A stretch of 64,000 nucleotides of DNA from assembly GCF_016649425.1 (NCBI RefSeq), contig NZ_JADRCR010000009.1, positions 1 through 64,000 of the forward strand, written 5' to 3'. The stretch is from Limnobaculum allomyrinae. GTDB lineage: Bacteria; Pseudomonadota; Gammaproteobacteria; Enterobacterales; Enterobacteriaceae. The translations under genes and the position numbers were made by a program. How positions within the stretch are numbered: the stretch's first letter is position 1; each line of letters starts with the position of its first letter. The notes beneath the pieces were generated by a model. The model saw nothing but the letters and a program-made list of their open reading frames with translations. It was not told where the DNA came from and did not search any database. Below, in pieces: positions 54,749-64,000 of this stretch.

Positions 54749-57444
54749 GATTCTTCCATACTGGTTATGATTTCGGGTTGTGGTTCCAGAGGCAAAGTGA
54801 AATAAAACCAGGCACCACCATCGGGGCCATTTTCTGCACGGATACTACCACCATGAAAATGAATAATAGCCTGACAAATTGCCAGACCAAGCCCAATGCC
54901 ATGAATGGCAGACTCTTTATTGCCCCGGGAAAACTTATCAAATATTGCCTGTTCTTGCCCGTGAATAATACCGATACCGTTATCCCGTACGATAACTTCA
55001 ATGGCCTGTTGCTCTGGTTGAACGGTTGCACTGATACTAATCGTGGCTTGGGAGCCTGCATATTTCACCGCATTTTCCAGCAGATTAAGAAAGACGCGTT
55101 CAAGCAGAGACGAATCGCAATTAATCAACGGTAAATCTGGTGGAATATGGATAATAACGCGATTCTCTTCCAATATCCCTTCCAGTGTATGCAGAGCGCT
55201 GCCAACGATCTCCTCCAGTGATTGCCACTCTTTTTTTAGCGTAAAGCCGCCGGACTGGATACGGGCCATATCCAGTAGATTATTCACCAGCTGTGCCGTG
55301 CTTAAAATATACTGACGGATCTTCTCGGCTTGCTGATAGTGAGCAAGATGGCTTCTTTTCAAATCCGATGCCAGTATATCGGTTTGCCCCAGCAATACGG
55401 TCAACGGGGTGCGCAGATCGTGGGATAAGGCCGCCAGCAGAGAGTTACGTAATTGCTCCCGTTCTGAACTCAATTTTGCTTCCTCGGCGGTGTGAATCAA
55501 ATAGAGTCGTTCAAGAGCATTAGAAATGAGAACGCTATAGGTTTGAAGCAACCGTTGTTGTTCCGGCACCATAAGCTGTCTCAGGCTGGAGGGTTCAATG
55601 GCTAAAACACCCAGCGTTTTGTTTTGGCTGATTAATGGCTGTAATTGATAAGGAACACTGGGTAAGGTATCGGTGCCGGAGCCAGCGGGCTGGCGTTTAT
55701 CAAAACACCAGTGAGCGATGGATTCGTCAACGACCATCGATAACTGGTTATCTGATTTCACTTCTTGTAATCGGTTATCTCTGTCCGGTAGTAATAACCG
55801 GCTTTTGGCATTAAAACTGCCGTTGATAAAACGTTCGCTACTTTTTGCAATATCTTCAATGCTTAACGCCTGACTGAGGACTTTTGACATTTCATACAGA
55901 TGTCGAGCTCGTTGCTCGCGCAATCTGGCGACTTTTGCCTGATAGCGCACGCCGGAAGTCAGGTTACCGATAACCAAACCGACACTCAACATGACGCAGA
56001 AGGTAACGATATATTGAGCGTCGGTGACTGACAGTGACCAGCGGGGCTGAACAAAAAACAGATCGAAACTGGCAACGTTAATGATGGTGGCAAAAACCGA
56101 TGGCCAGCGGCCATAGAACAGGGCGATGATGACCACGCCCAGCAAATAGATCATGACAATGTTCGCCAGATCGAACATAGGCAGCTGCCATTGTGCCAGC
56201 AGAGTAATTAAAGAACAGAGCAGAATAGCAACAGCGCAGCCGCACAGTTCTAATCGCCATTTTTCTGTAACGGGGCGGTTATCGCTCTCTTTCGCGGGTA
56301 ATGGGTTCGGTGTGTCTTCTACTGCAATAATCACCAGATCGAGGTCTGGCCCTAATTTCCCCAGACGATCGGCAAAGCTACTTCGAAGTTTCCAACGTTG
56401 TTCACTGCGGCGGCCGATGAGAATTTTCCCCAGGTTATGTTCCCGGGCATAGCGCAAAATAGCTTGTTCTTCGCTGGGATCGGAGAGCGTTGCCGTTTCT
56501 GCTCCCAGCTCTTGTGCCAGTTTGAGAGACATCAAAATCGCACGTCGTTGGCTTTTCGGCATTTTATGTAGCCTTGGCGTTTCAACATATACCGCATGCC
56601 AAACACAACCCAACTTGGCTGCCAGTCGGGCAGCGGCTCTGACTAATTTATCGCTACCGGAATGACGGCCGATGCACAGTAAAATGGCATCCCGGGTATG
56701 CCACACCCGCTCCTTTTCACCGGTTTTTCGATAGGCTTGCATCTGCTCGTCTACCCGATCGGCAGTTCGGCGTAGCGCCAGCTCTCGCAGGGCGATCAGG
56801 TTGCCTTTACGAAAAAAGTGTTCAATTGCCCGTTCAGCCTGCCCGGGCAGATAGACCTTACCTTCATTCAGGCGCTGGCGCAGATCGTCCGGTGGAATAT
56901 CCACCAGAATAACGTCAGTGGCATCATCAAACATATGGTCAGGCACGGTTTCGCGCACCCGAATGCCGGTAATACCACCGACAACATCATTCAGACTTTC
57001 CAGATGTTGCACATTGATAGTGGTGAAAACATCAATACCGGTACTCAATAACTCTTCTACGTCCTGCCAACGTTTAGGATGGCGTGAACCGGGAGCATTG
57101 GTGTGAGCCAACTCATCAATCAGTATTACCGCCGGATGGCGAGCAAGGGCAGCATCAAGATCGAACTCTCGGATCTGATGGTTACGTAGCTGAATTCGCT
57201 TTAATGGCAGGGTTTCCAACCCATCTAACAGCGCGGCCGTTTCATCACGTCCATGGGTTTCAATAATTCCCGCGACCACATCCAGCCCCTGAGTTCTCAG
57301 GCGCTGTGCCTCCTGTCACATGGCGTAGGTCTTTCCTACCCCGGCGCAGGCACCAAAAAAGATTTTTAACTTGCCACGGCACTCTTCATTTACCTGAGCA
57401 AGCAATTGGTCCGGATCGGGCCGCTGGATTTCATTATCTGACAT
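54745..57444 (-). pseudogene. kdpD: KdpD sensor kinase interrupted by in-frame TGA at codon 43
   Basis: The original frame starts at an ATG (57444) 8 nt after kdpC and reads through the Walker A GACAGVGKT (31-39) and YAM. It then meets TGA (57316-57318) where relatives have a leucine-type residue. The frame continues undamaged as QEAQRLRTQGLD and the full KdpD: the universal-stress-like domain, four helices near 400-500, the H-box ALSHDLRTPL, and the ATPase motifs DNGIGI and GLGLAICQA. Full length would be 899 codons (E. coli 894). Restart at a GTG at 57279 would lack the N-terminal ATP-binding loop. The cause may be a real mutation, read-through or a sequencing error. Confidence 0.88.
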
Positions 57445-57452
57445 AACGATGC

Positions 57453-58031
57453 TTACTGCCCCGCCTGAGTTGTACTATCCAGAGCTAAATTTAGCTCAAG
57501 TACATTGACCACTGGTTCACCGAGAATACTCAGCGGGGTTTGTGTATGCAATTTAATTAATTGCCTAACCTGTTCCGGTGCTAAATGGCGAGCAGAAGCC
57601 ACTCTTGGTACTTGAAAGTAGGCGCTTTGCGGGGAAATATGCGGATCTAACCCACTGGCAGATGCCAGTACTAATTCAGCGGGAAGGGAAATGCTGGCAT
57701 CAGGGTTAGCCTGCCGTAATCGTTGAATATCAGCCTCAATACGCAGCTTCAATACTGGATTGCTGCCCGCCAGATTACTTCCTCCGGAAGAGAGCGAGTT
57801 GTAAGGTTCGGTGGCGGTGGCAGAAGGGCGCCCGCTAAAGTAGCTCGCCTGACTGAAAGCCTGTCCAATCAGGGCTGAGCCCACAATTTTATTCTGCACC
57901 GTGATTAAGGAACCGGCGGACTGCTGAGGAAAGAACAAGTGAGCCAGTCCGGTTACCGCCAGAGGATAAATGAGTCCGGTAATCAGTGTGATAAATAACA
58001 AAAGCACGATAGAGGGACGTAAATAGTTCAT
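57453..58031 (-). CDS. kdpC: KdpC, potassium-transporting ATPase subunit
   Basis: This 192-residue protein has one N-terminal membrane helix (VLLLFITLITGLIYPLAVTG) and a periplasmic domain with conserved YFSGRPSAT, SGGSNLAGSNP and ASGLDPHISPQSA. KdpC stabilises the KdpFABC complex and raises ATP affinity. It is 23 nt after kdpB and 8 nt before kdpD. Confidence 0.96.
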   Translation of the reverse strand: MNYLRPSIVLLLFITLITGLIYPLAVTGLAHLFFPQQSAGSLITVQNKIVGSALIGQAFSQASYFSGRPSATATEPYNSLSSGGSNLAGSNPVLKLRIEADIQRLRQANPDASISLPAELVLASASGLDPHISPQSAYFQVPRVASARHLAPEQVRQLIKLHTQTPLSILGEPVVNVLELNLALDSTTQAGQ

Positions 58032-58054
58032 ATACAGGTATCCAGTTTAAGGTG

Positions 58055-60121
58055 TTATGCCAGACCAATCAGGGTTAACAACATATCGAGCAGTTTGATG
58101 CCAATAAATGGCACCAACAGACCACCCAATCCATAGATAAATAAATTGCGGCGTAGCAGCGCTGGAGCCGTCATTGATTGATAACTCACGCCTTTTAATG
58201 CCAGCGGAATCAGAAAAATAATAATCAGCGCATTAAAGATAACCGCAGCAAGAATGGCGGAAGTCGGCGAACTTAACTGCATAATATTCAGTACATTAAG
58301 TTGAGGATAGGTGGCCGCAAAAGCAGCCGGAATAATGGCGAAATATTTGGCAACGTCATTAGAGATGCTAAATGTGGTCAATGCTCCCCGGGTCATTAGC
58401 ATCTGTTTACCGATATGTACTACTTCAATCAGTTTGGTAGGATTTGAGTCCAGATCCACCATATTCCCGGCTTCTTTCGCTGCCTGAGTACCTGAATTCA
58501 TGGCAACGGCAACATCGGCCTGAGCCAGCGCAGGGGCATCATTGGTGCCGTCTCCGGTCATGGCGACCAACCGACCTTCCGCCTGATATTGACGGATCAG
58601 CGCCAGCTTAGCCTCTGGCGTTGCTTCCGACAGAAAATCATCGACACCGGCTTCGGCTGCAATAGCGCCAGCGGTCAAGTGATTGTCACCGGTGATCATC
58701 ACGGTTTTTATACCCATTAGCCGTAACTGAGCGAAACGTTCTTTGATGCCACCTTTAACAATATCTTTCAGCGCCACGACCCCTAAAACGGTAAGGTTGT
58801 CCGCCACGACTAACGGGGTTCCACCAGTACGAGCCACTCGCTCTACCAGTTCGTTAACCTCCACAGGAAAAACCTGCTGATTAGATTGCAAATAGTTACG
58901 GATCGCATCAACGGCACCTTTACGTATTTTTCTCTCCTGAATATTCACGCCGCTCATTCGGGTTTGAGCCGAAAAAGGTATAAAAGAGGCATTCAGGTTG
59001 CTGATATCCCGCTCACGCAAATTAAAGCGCTGCTTTGCCAGTATCACAATGCTGCGACCTTCCGGGGTTTCATCAGCCAGTGAGGCGAGTTGAGCGGCAT
59101 CTGCCAATGTTTTTTCACTCACTCCGGGAGCGGGTAAAAATTCCGATGCCTGACGATTCCCCAGTGTGATGGTGCCGGTTTTATCCAGAAGTAAAACATC
59201 AACATCACCCGCCGCTTCAACGGCGCGGCCGCTGGTAGCGATAACATTGGCCTCCAGCATTCTGCTCATACCGGCAACGCCAATAGCAGACAACAAGCCG
59301 CCAATGGTGGTAGGAATTAAGCAAACTAACAGCGCTATCAGAGTAATCACGCTAACCGCAACGCCTGAATGGTTACTTTCAACGCTGAAGATAGAAAATG
59401 GCAGAATAGTGACGGTCGCCACTAAAAATACAATAGTTAATGCAATGAGCAGAATACTTAGCGCCACTTCATTTGGTGTTTTGCGGCGTTTAGCTCCCTC
59501 AACCATAGCGATCATTCTATCCAGGAAGGTTTCTCCCTGATTGACTGTACTGCGAATGATTAACCAGTCAGACAGTAGGCGGGTACCTCCGGTAACCGAT
59601 GAAAAATCACCACCCGCCTCACGGATAACCGGAGCGGACTCACCGGTGATAGCACTTTCATCGACGGAGGCTCCTCCCTCAACGATCTCCCCGTCACAGG
59701 GAATGGTTTCGCCTGCTTTAACCAGTACTACATCTCCTTTTTGCAGCTGTTCAGATGTGACTTGTTCAGAGGAAGCATCAGGATGAGGTTCCAGTAATCG
59801 GGTAGCCCAACTGGTTTTCTTGACCCCTTTCAGGCTTTCAGCCTGTGCTTTACTGCGGCCTTCGGCCAACGCTTCAGCCAAATTAGCGAACAAAACGGTA
59901 AACCACAACCATAGCGCAATACTGCCGGTAAACAGGGCGTTGCCGTCAGCCATATCGGCCAGAATTGCCAGCCAGATAACACTAGCCATCAGGCTTCCCA
60001 GATAGACCACAGACATCACTGGGTTTCGCCACTGAACGCGCGGATCCAGTTTCTTTACTGCTTCCAGTAGCGATTGTTGTATCAGTTTGGTCGCAAATAA
60101 TGTGTTGTGTTGACGAGTCAT
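58055..60121 (-). CDS. kdpB: KdpB, P-type ATPase subunit of the potassium pump
   Basis: This is 688 residues from the ATG at 60121 (MTRQHN); the longer frame from 60199 overlaps the end of kdpA. The phosphorylation motif is DKTGTIT (near 313), preceded by the actuator TGES, and the hinge motif is [15 protein letters not shown]. The protein couples ATP hydrolysis to potassium import through KdpA. All P-type landmarks appear intact. Confidence 0.96.
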   Translation of the reverse strand: MTRQHNTLFATKLIQQSLLEAVKKLDPRVQWRNPVMSVVYLGSLMASVIWLAILADMADGNALFTGSIALWLWFTVLFANLAEALAEGRSKAQAESLKGVKKTSWATRLLEPHPDASSEQVTSEQLQKGDVVLVKAGETIPCDGEIVEGGASVDESAITGESAPVIREAGGDFSSVTGGTRLLSDWLIIRSTVNQGETFLDRMIAMVEGAKRRKTPNEVALSILLIALTIVFLVATVTILPFSIFSVESNHSGVAVSVITLIALLVCLIPTTIGGLLSAIGVAGMSRMLEANVIATSGRAVEAAGDVDVLLLDKTGTITLGNRQASEFLPAPGVSEKTLADAAQLASLADETPEGRSIVILAKQRFNLRERDISNLNASFIPFSAQTRMSGVNIQERKIRKGAVDAIRNYLQSNQQVFPVEVNELVERVARTGGTPLVVADNLTVLGVVALKDIVKGGIKERFAQLRLMGIKTVMITGDNHLTAGAIAAEAGVDDFLSEATPEAKLALIRQYQAEGRLVAMTGDGTNDAPALAQADVAVAMNSGTQAAKEAGNMVDLDSNPTKLIEVVHIGKQMLMTRGALTTFSISNDVAKYFAIIPAAFAATYPQLNVLNIMQLSSPTSAILAAVIFNALIIIFLIPLALKGVSYQSMTAPALLRRNLFIYGLGGLLVPFIGIKLLDMLLTLIGLA

Positions 60122-60149
60122 AATGATTTCTCTTTGTTTACCTGCGGAA

Positions 60150-61823
60150 TTAAAACTGAAGGTATTCAGCGATTGGCCCCAGTGCCAGAGCGGGAACAAA
60201 GGTCAGCGCTCCCACTAACAAAATGGTGCCAATTAACAGGCAAATAAATATCGGGCCATGAGTGGGTAATGTTCCGCTGCTGACAGGCTGTTGCTTCTTC
60301 TCTGCCAGCGAGCCAGCGATGGCTAATACCGGTACAATGACGCCAAAACGGCCCGCCAGCATTACTAACGCAAGCAACAGGTTATAGAACGGGGTATTGA
60401 CGCTAAGTCCGGCAAAAGCGCTACCGTTATTATTGGCAGCAGAAGAAAGGGCATACAGGATTTCGCTAAAACCATGAGCGCCGGGGTTGAGGATGGCTGT
60501 TTTGCCGGCATCGACACTAACCGCCAGTGCAGTACCTGCCAGCACCAGAGTTGGTGTAACCAGTATTGCTAAGGCCGTCATTTTTATTTCAAAACTTTCG
60601 ATCTTTTTGCCTAAATACTCGGGGCTGCGACCAATCATTAATCCGGAGACAAATACCGTTAATAAAACAAACAGCAACATGCCGTAAAGGCCAGAGCCAA
60701 CGCCGCCAAATATGACTTCGCCAATCTGCATTAGCCAGAGGGGAACCATTCCACCAAGGGCGGTAAAAGAGTCATGCATAGCGTTCACTGCGCCGCATGA
60801 AGCTGCGGTAGTGACGACAGCGTATAGTGCGGAAGCCACTAAGCCAAAACGGCTCTCTTTGCCTTCCATATTGATGTTGTTGAGCCCTAACGCTGTCAGG
60901 TAATCGGAACCATTCAGTTCAGCATAGAAAACCGCAATAACCGCCACGATAAATATCAGCGACATACAGTATAACAATGCATTGCTTTGGCGGGTGTCAC
61001 CCACTGCGCGACCAAAAGCCATACACAAGGCACAGGGAATAAGAAATATTGCCAGCATCTGTGCCATGTTGCTAAGGGCGGTTGGGTTTTCAAATAGATG
61101 AGCTGAATTGGCGCCAAAGAATCCACCTCCGTTAGTTCCCAGTAATTTTATTGCCTCCTGAGAAGCTACTGGCCCCATTGGCAGAACTTGCGATGTTCCC
61201 TCCAGTGTTGTCAGATGAAGATAAGGGCTGACATTTTGGATAACGCCCTGACTGACAAAAAAGAGTGCCAGTAACAAAGAGATCGGTAGCAAAAGATAAA
61301 TAACAATTCGCGTCAAATCGACCCAGGCATTACCGACCGTAGGAGATAACTTTCGGCTAAAGGCGCGGATAAATACCAGCGCAACGGCAATACCGGTTGC
61401 TGCGGATAAGAAGTTCTGCACCGTTAAGCCAACCATTTGACTGAAATAACTGAGGGTGTTTTCACCGCTGTAGGCCTGCCAGTTGGTGTTGGTAACAAAG
61501 CTAACGGCAGTGTTTAGCGCAAGATGCCATGACAGGTTAGGCATCTTTTCCGGATTGAGCGGGAGCCATGCCTGAGTCATCAGTAAGACGAAAAGCAAGA
61601 TGAGCCCACAGAGATTAAATATCACGATGGCCAGAGCATACTGATATTTAGTCATCTCTCTTGGCTTAACGGTACCACAGCGCCACAGCTTTTTTTCTAT
61701 CTGCATGATGTGGTAGGGCAGTTCACCATCAATTAATCGTACCAGTAAGAGGCTCAATGGCAGCGATAAAATGAGTAATGTGCCCAGGAATGCAGCGATA
61801 GTCAGTAGCAGGGTAATGGTCAT
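60150..61823 (-). CDS. kdpA: KdpA, potassium channel-like subunit
   Basis: The 557-residue length equals E. coli KdpA, with ten hydrophobic helices. Four selectivity-filter-like loops are recognisable, for example [15 protein letters not shown] near 110-124, [16 protein letters not shown] near 228-243, TTAASCGAV near 342-350 and [13 protein letters not shown] near 465-477. It selects and passes K+. The start codon overlaps the kdpF stop by one base (TAATG). Confidence 0.96.
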   Translation of the reverse strand: MTITLLLTIAAFLGTLLILSLPLSLLLVRLIDGELPYHIMQIEKKLWRCGTVKPREMTKYQYALAIVIFNLCGLILLFVLLMTQAWLPLNPEKMPNLSWHLALNTAVSFVTNTNWQAYSGENTLSYFSQMVGLTVQNFLSAATGIAVALVFIRAFSRKLSPTVGNAWVDLTRIVIYLLLPISLLLALFFVSQGVIQNVSPYLHLTTLEGTSQVLPMGPVASQEAIKLLGTNGGGFFGANSAHLFENPTALSNMAQMLAIFLIPCALCMAFGRAVGDTRQSNALLYCMSLIFIVAVIAVFYAELNGSDYLTALGLNNINMEGKESRFGLVASALYAVVTTAASCGAVNAMHDSFTALGGMVPLWLMQIGEVIFGGVGSGLYGMLLFVLLTVFVSGLMIGRSPEYLGKKIESFEIKMTALAILVTPTLVLAGTALAVSVDAGKTAILNPGAHGFSEILYALSSAANNNGSAFAGLSVNTPFYNLLLALVMLAGRFGVIVPVLAIAGSLAEKKQQPVSSGTLPTHGPIFICLLIGTILLVGALTFVPALALGPIAEYLQF

Positions 61824-61912
61824 TAGAAATCCTCCGCATGAAATAGCGCATAAATGAGGTAGCCGAGTAGGGCAACAACAATTAGCACTCCGACAATAAG
61901 GCTTAGGCTCAT
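61823..61912 (-). CDS. kdpF: KdpF, small stabilising subunit
   Basis: This is a 29-residue single-helix peptide ([20 protein letters not shown], ending HAEDF), the same length as E. coli KdpF. It lies immediately upstream of kdpA and is translationally coupled to it. A longer in-frame reading from 62068 is not supported. Confidence 0.9.
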   Translation of the reverse strand: MSLSLIVGVLIVVALLGYLIYALFHAEDF

Positions 61913-62240
61913 GGTAATTTCCTGAATGGCGTTTTTATGGGTAGTACGAGAAGGGTAGCTATCGGGGTGCAAAGATTTTGATAAAAGACATTTAAAAAAC
62001 GTAAAAATAATATAAGAATTGAGGAATAACGATGGGTTAACGACAGGATAGGTGTTGTCTGGCAGCAATGGTCAGCCAATTCCTCTTTTCAGGGGATTTC
62101 TCCGAGGCTATTAATTGCTATAGTAACCGGGCTCTCGCAACAGAATTCAGAGCCAGGATAACAGGGTCAATTTTAAGCAGTAATAAATTTATCTCTTTTT
62201 GGGCTAATTTCATTTTTTATTCTAATTTAAGGTTTTTTTC
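61913..62240 (-). promoter_or_regulatory. kdp upstream control region
   Basis: This stretch separates kdpF from the next, divergent gene and has no gene of its own. On the minus strand, T-rich tracts at 61990-62010 (ATTTTTACGTTTTTTAAATG) resemble the thymine-rich KdpE-binding site of E. coli. The assignment is tentative. Confidence 0.35.
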
Positions 62241-62567
62241 ATGCTAAGACGCATTTCCTGGATTTTAGGAGCATTATCCCTGCTGATTCCCTTTGCTTTA
62301 TATCTATGGCAATGGTCGCAGCATCAAAAATTACTGGCGTCTGGTTTAGCTGGCGATGAGCTGGGCTGGACCTTAAGCGTGGTATTGGTTGATGTATTTG
62401 TTGCTGGCTTTATTGCGTTTATCGCTTTACTGGTGAATGCTATTTCACTGTACCGCTTGCCGGAAGGTGAGGAGTATAATCCGGTGATCAGAATTATTGA
62501 GCTGGTACTTTTAGGCCTGCCTCTATTAGCCTGTCTGTTCTTTTTGGGTGTGTCGATGATGCACTAA
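62241..62567 (+). CDS. Small membrane protein of unknown function
   Basis: This is 108 residues with three hydrophobic helices (about 7-24, 46-68 and 84-104) and short charged loops. There is no cysteine motif except one near residue 97. I do not recognise the family. It has a weak A-rich ribosome-binding region and ends 34 nt before a long hairpin. Confidence 0.65.
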   Translation: MLRRISWILGALSLLIPFALYLWQWSQHQKLLASGLAGDELGWTLSVVLVDVFVAGFIAFIALLVNAISLYRLPEGEEYNPVIRIIELVLLGLPLLACLFFLGVSMMH

Positions 62568-62601
62568 TTTCGGGCGTCAGTGCCACTGCTGCTTTATTAA
62601 T

Positions 62602-62650
62602 CCGCTTATTGTTGTTTTCTTACCGAATAGCACAACAATAAGCGGTTTTT
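62602..62650 (+). terminator. Long-stem terminator
   Basis: Arms CCGCTTATTGTTGT (62602-62615) and ACAACAATAAGCGG (62632-62645) are perfect 14-nt complements with a 16-nt loop, followed by T5. Confidence 0.85.
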
Positions 62651-62785
62651 GTTTCCTCAAATTACCTCCCGCGTAAAAATCTCTCAAAATTTGATAATAA
62701 AAGTTGAAATGGGGGTATATAAGCTCAGATAATCGTTTGCCTTAACTGTTTATATTGATTTTTACTCCTTTTGAGGACATCACCA

Positions 62786-64000
62786 ATGTCGAATGTTAAC
62801 GATCGGGACACGAGTTCTTCCGATCAGAAAGGTTCTCTTGACCGTTATTTTAAGATTTCTGCTCGGGGCAGTAGCGTCCGTCAGGAAGTTTTGGCTGGCC
62901 TGACAACTTTTCTGGCGATGGTTTACTCTATCGTTGTGGTTCCGAGTCTGTTAGGGCAAGCGGGTTTTCCGGTTGAAACCGTGTTTGTTGCCACTTGTCT
63001 GGTTGCGGGGCTGGGTTCTTTAGCGATGGGCCTGTGGGCTAACTTACCGATGGCGGTAGGTTGTGCTATTTCTCTCACCGCGTTTACCGCATTTAGTCTG
63101 GTGTTAGGGCAGGGGCTGTCTATTCCGGTCGTGCTGGGAGCGGTATTCCTGATGGGGGTACTGTTTACGCTAATCTCTGCTACCGGCATTCGGGCATGGA
63201 TTTTGCGTAATATTCCTATTGGTATTGCTCATGGTACCGGTATTGGTATCGGGCTGTTCCTGTTAATGATTGCTACCAGCGGCATTGGTGCTGTAGTTAA
63301 AAACCCGGGTGCGGGTTTACCGGTACAGTTCGGTGATTTCACGTCATTTCCTGTGATGATTGCTTTTATTGGTCTGGCGGTGATTATTGGTTTAGAACGT
63401 CTGAAAGTACCGGGTGGCATTCTGCTGGTGATTGTCGCCATTTCTGCATTAGGTCTGATCTTCGATCCGGCAGTCACCTATAAAGGTATGAGTTCAATGC
63501 CATCGTTGGTGGCAAAAGATGGTACCTCGCTGATTTTCAGTCTGGATATCATGGGAGCGCTTCAACTGGCAGTTCTGCCGAGTATTCTTGCATTGGTCAT
63601 GACGGCGGTGTTTGACGCAACAGGTACTATTCGTGCCGTTGCCGGGCAGGCTAACCTGCTGGACAAAGATGGTCAGATCATTAATGGCGGTCGCGCACTG
63701 ACAACTGACTCCGTCAGCAGCATGTTATCTGGTCTGGTAGGTGCTTCTCCTGCTGCCGTTTATATTGAATCTGCTGCGGGTACCGCTGCGGGTGGACGTA
63801 CCGGATTAACCGCGCTGGTGGTTGGGGTACTGTTTCTGCTGCTGCTGTTTTTCTCGCCATTAGCTGGTCTGGTTCCGGGGTATGCCACAGCACCTGCGTT
63901 AATGTATGTGGGTCTATTGATGTTGAGTAACGTTGCCCGTCTGGATTTTGACGACTTCGTTGATGCGATGGCCGGGCTGATTTGTGCGGTATTTATCGTA
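62786..64000 (+). CDS. ghxP: Guanine/hypoxanthine permease, GhxP (YjcD) type, 5' part
   Basis: The frame is open from the ATG at 62786, with GAGG upstream, to the end of the window: 405 codons with no stop. It closely follows E. coli YjcD/GhxP of the NCS2 family: [17 protein letters not shown], then [51 protein letters not shown], the [19 protein letters not shown] helix and [17 protein letters not shown]. It should import guanine and hypoxanthine with protons. The last 40 or so residues lie outside. Confidence 0.93.
   Translation, partial: MSNVNDRDTSSSDQKGSLDRYFKISARGSSVRQEVLAGLTTFLAMVYSIVVVPSLLGQAGFPVETVFVATCLVAGLGSLAMGLWANLPMAVGCAISLTAFTAFSLVLGQGLSIPVVLGAVFLMGVLFTLISATGIRAWILRNIPIGIAHGTGIGIGLFLLMIATSGIGAVVKNPGAGLPVQFGDFTSFPVMIAFIGLAVIIGLERLKVPGGILLVIVAISALGLIFDPAVTYKGMSSMPSLVAKDGTSLIFSLDIMGALQLAVLPSILALVMTAVFDATGTIRAVAGQANLLDKDGQIINGGRALTTDSVSSMLSGLVGASPAAVYIESAAGTAAGGRTGLTALVVGVLFLLLLFFSPLAGLVPGYATAPALMYVGLLMLSNVARLDFDDFVDAMAGLICAVFIV

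Noticed and set aside
62569..62660. CRISPR-like or other tandem repeats
   Set aside because: I saw no spaced direct-repeat array anywhere in the window; this long inverted repeat is a plain terminator.

Overview
The window reads as chromosome of an Enterobacterales gamma-proteobacterium of moderate G+C. Most proteins align closely with Escherichia coli counterparts, and the order of housekeeping genes is that of the E. coli metA/metH/lysC/pgi ... ubiCA-plsB-dgkA-lexA-zur-dusA-qor-dnaB-alr ... uvrA-ssb region, with insertions and losses (no aceBAK, dinF, tyrB or aphA). The overall feel (Budvicia/Pragia/Limnobaculum-like) is only my inference; the sequence gives no species name.

Layout. 1-11.1 kb: methionine synthesis (metA with Met boxes, metH), a persulfide-sensor-like ArsR regulator with two YeeE/YedE sulfur transport genes, a DASS anion transporter broken by an in-frame TGA, a BASS-type transporter, and lysC behind a lysine riboswitch. 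11.3-19.2 kb: an NAD(P)-binding oxidoreductase and a LysR regulator, originally divergent neighbours, now separated by a 7.07-kb Mu-like element with both ends. 20.3-32.4 kb: pgi, psiE, ubiCA, an orphan flavin-dependent tryptophan-halogenase-family gene, plsB, dgkA, lexA with two LexA boxes, zur, dusA. 32.4-43.3 kb: aldo/keto reductase with MerR regulator and its classic 19-bp-spacer promoter, YfbM-like protein, qor, dnaB, alr, a dicarboxylate/amino-acid symporter, YjbR-like protein, a membrane bactofilin, and a TPM/LemA pair. 43.4-49.4 kb: uvrA with a LexA box, yebE, ssb, a membrane protein of unknown function, dCMP deaminase. 49.4-54.1 kb: a structured repeat-like element, a small acidic protein, and two transporter/regulator pairs (DMT/AraC and LysE/MocR), each with repeated sites in the divergent promoter. 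54.1-61.9 kb: kdpFABCDE, with kdpD interrupted by TGA just after its Walker A motif. 62.2-64 kb: a small membrane protein and the 5' part of a GhxP-type purine permease.

The most unusual unit is the Mu-like element (12040-19112). It keeps repressor, Ner, MuA-type transposase, MuB-type ATPase and a short early operon, but runs directly from a truncated gemA into the 3' end of a tail-fibre-assembly gene and then the right end. It looks like a natural mini-Mu formed by one large internal deletion, with symmetric transposase-binding ends still present. Other points of interest are the orphan halogenase between ubiA and plsB, the two nonsense-interrupted genes, and a prophage protein that joins a Lar-like zinc finger to a MazG-like domain.

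All calls come from reading the sequence and from remembered family knowledge; no database search was run.
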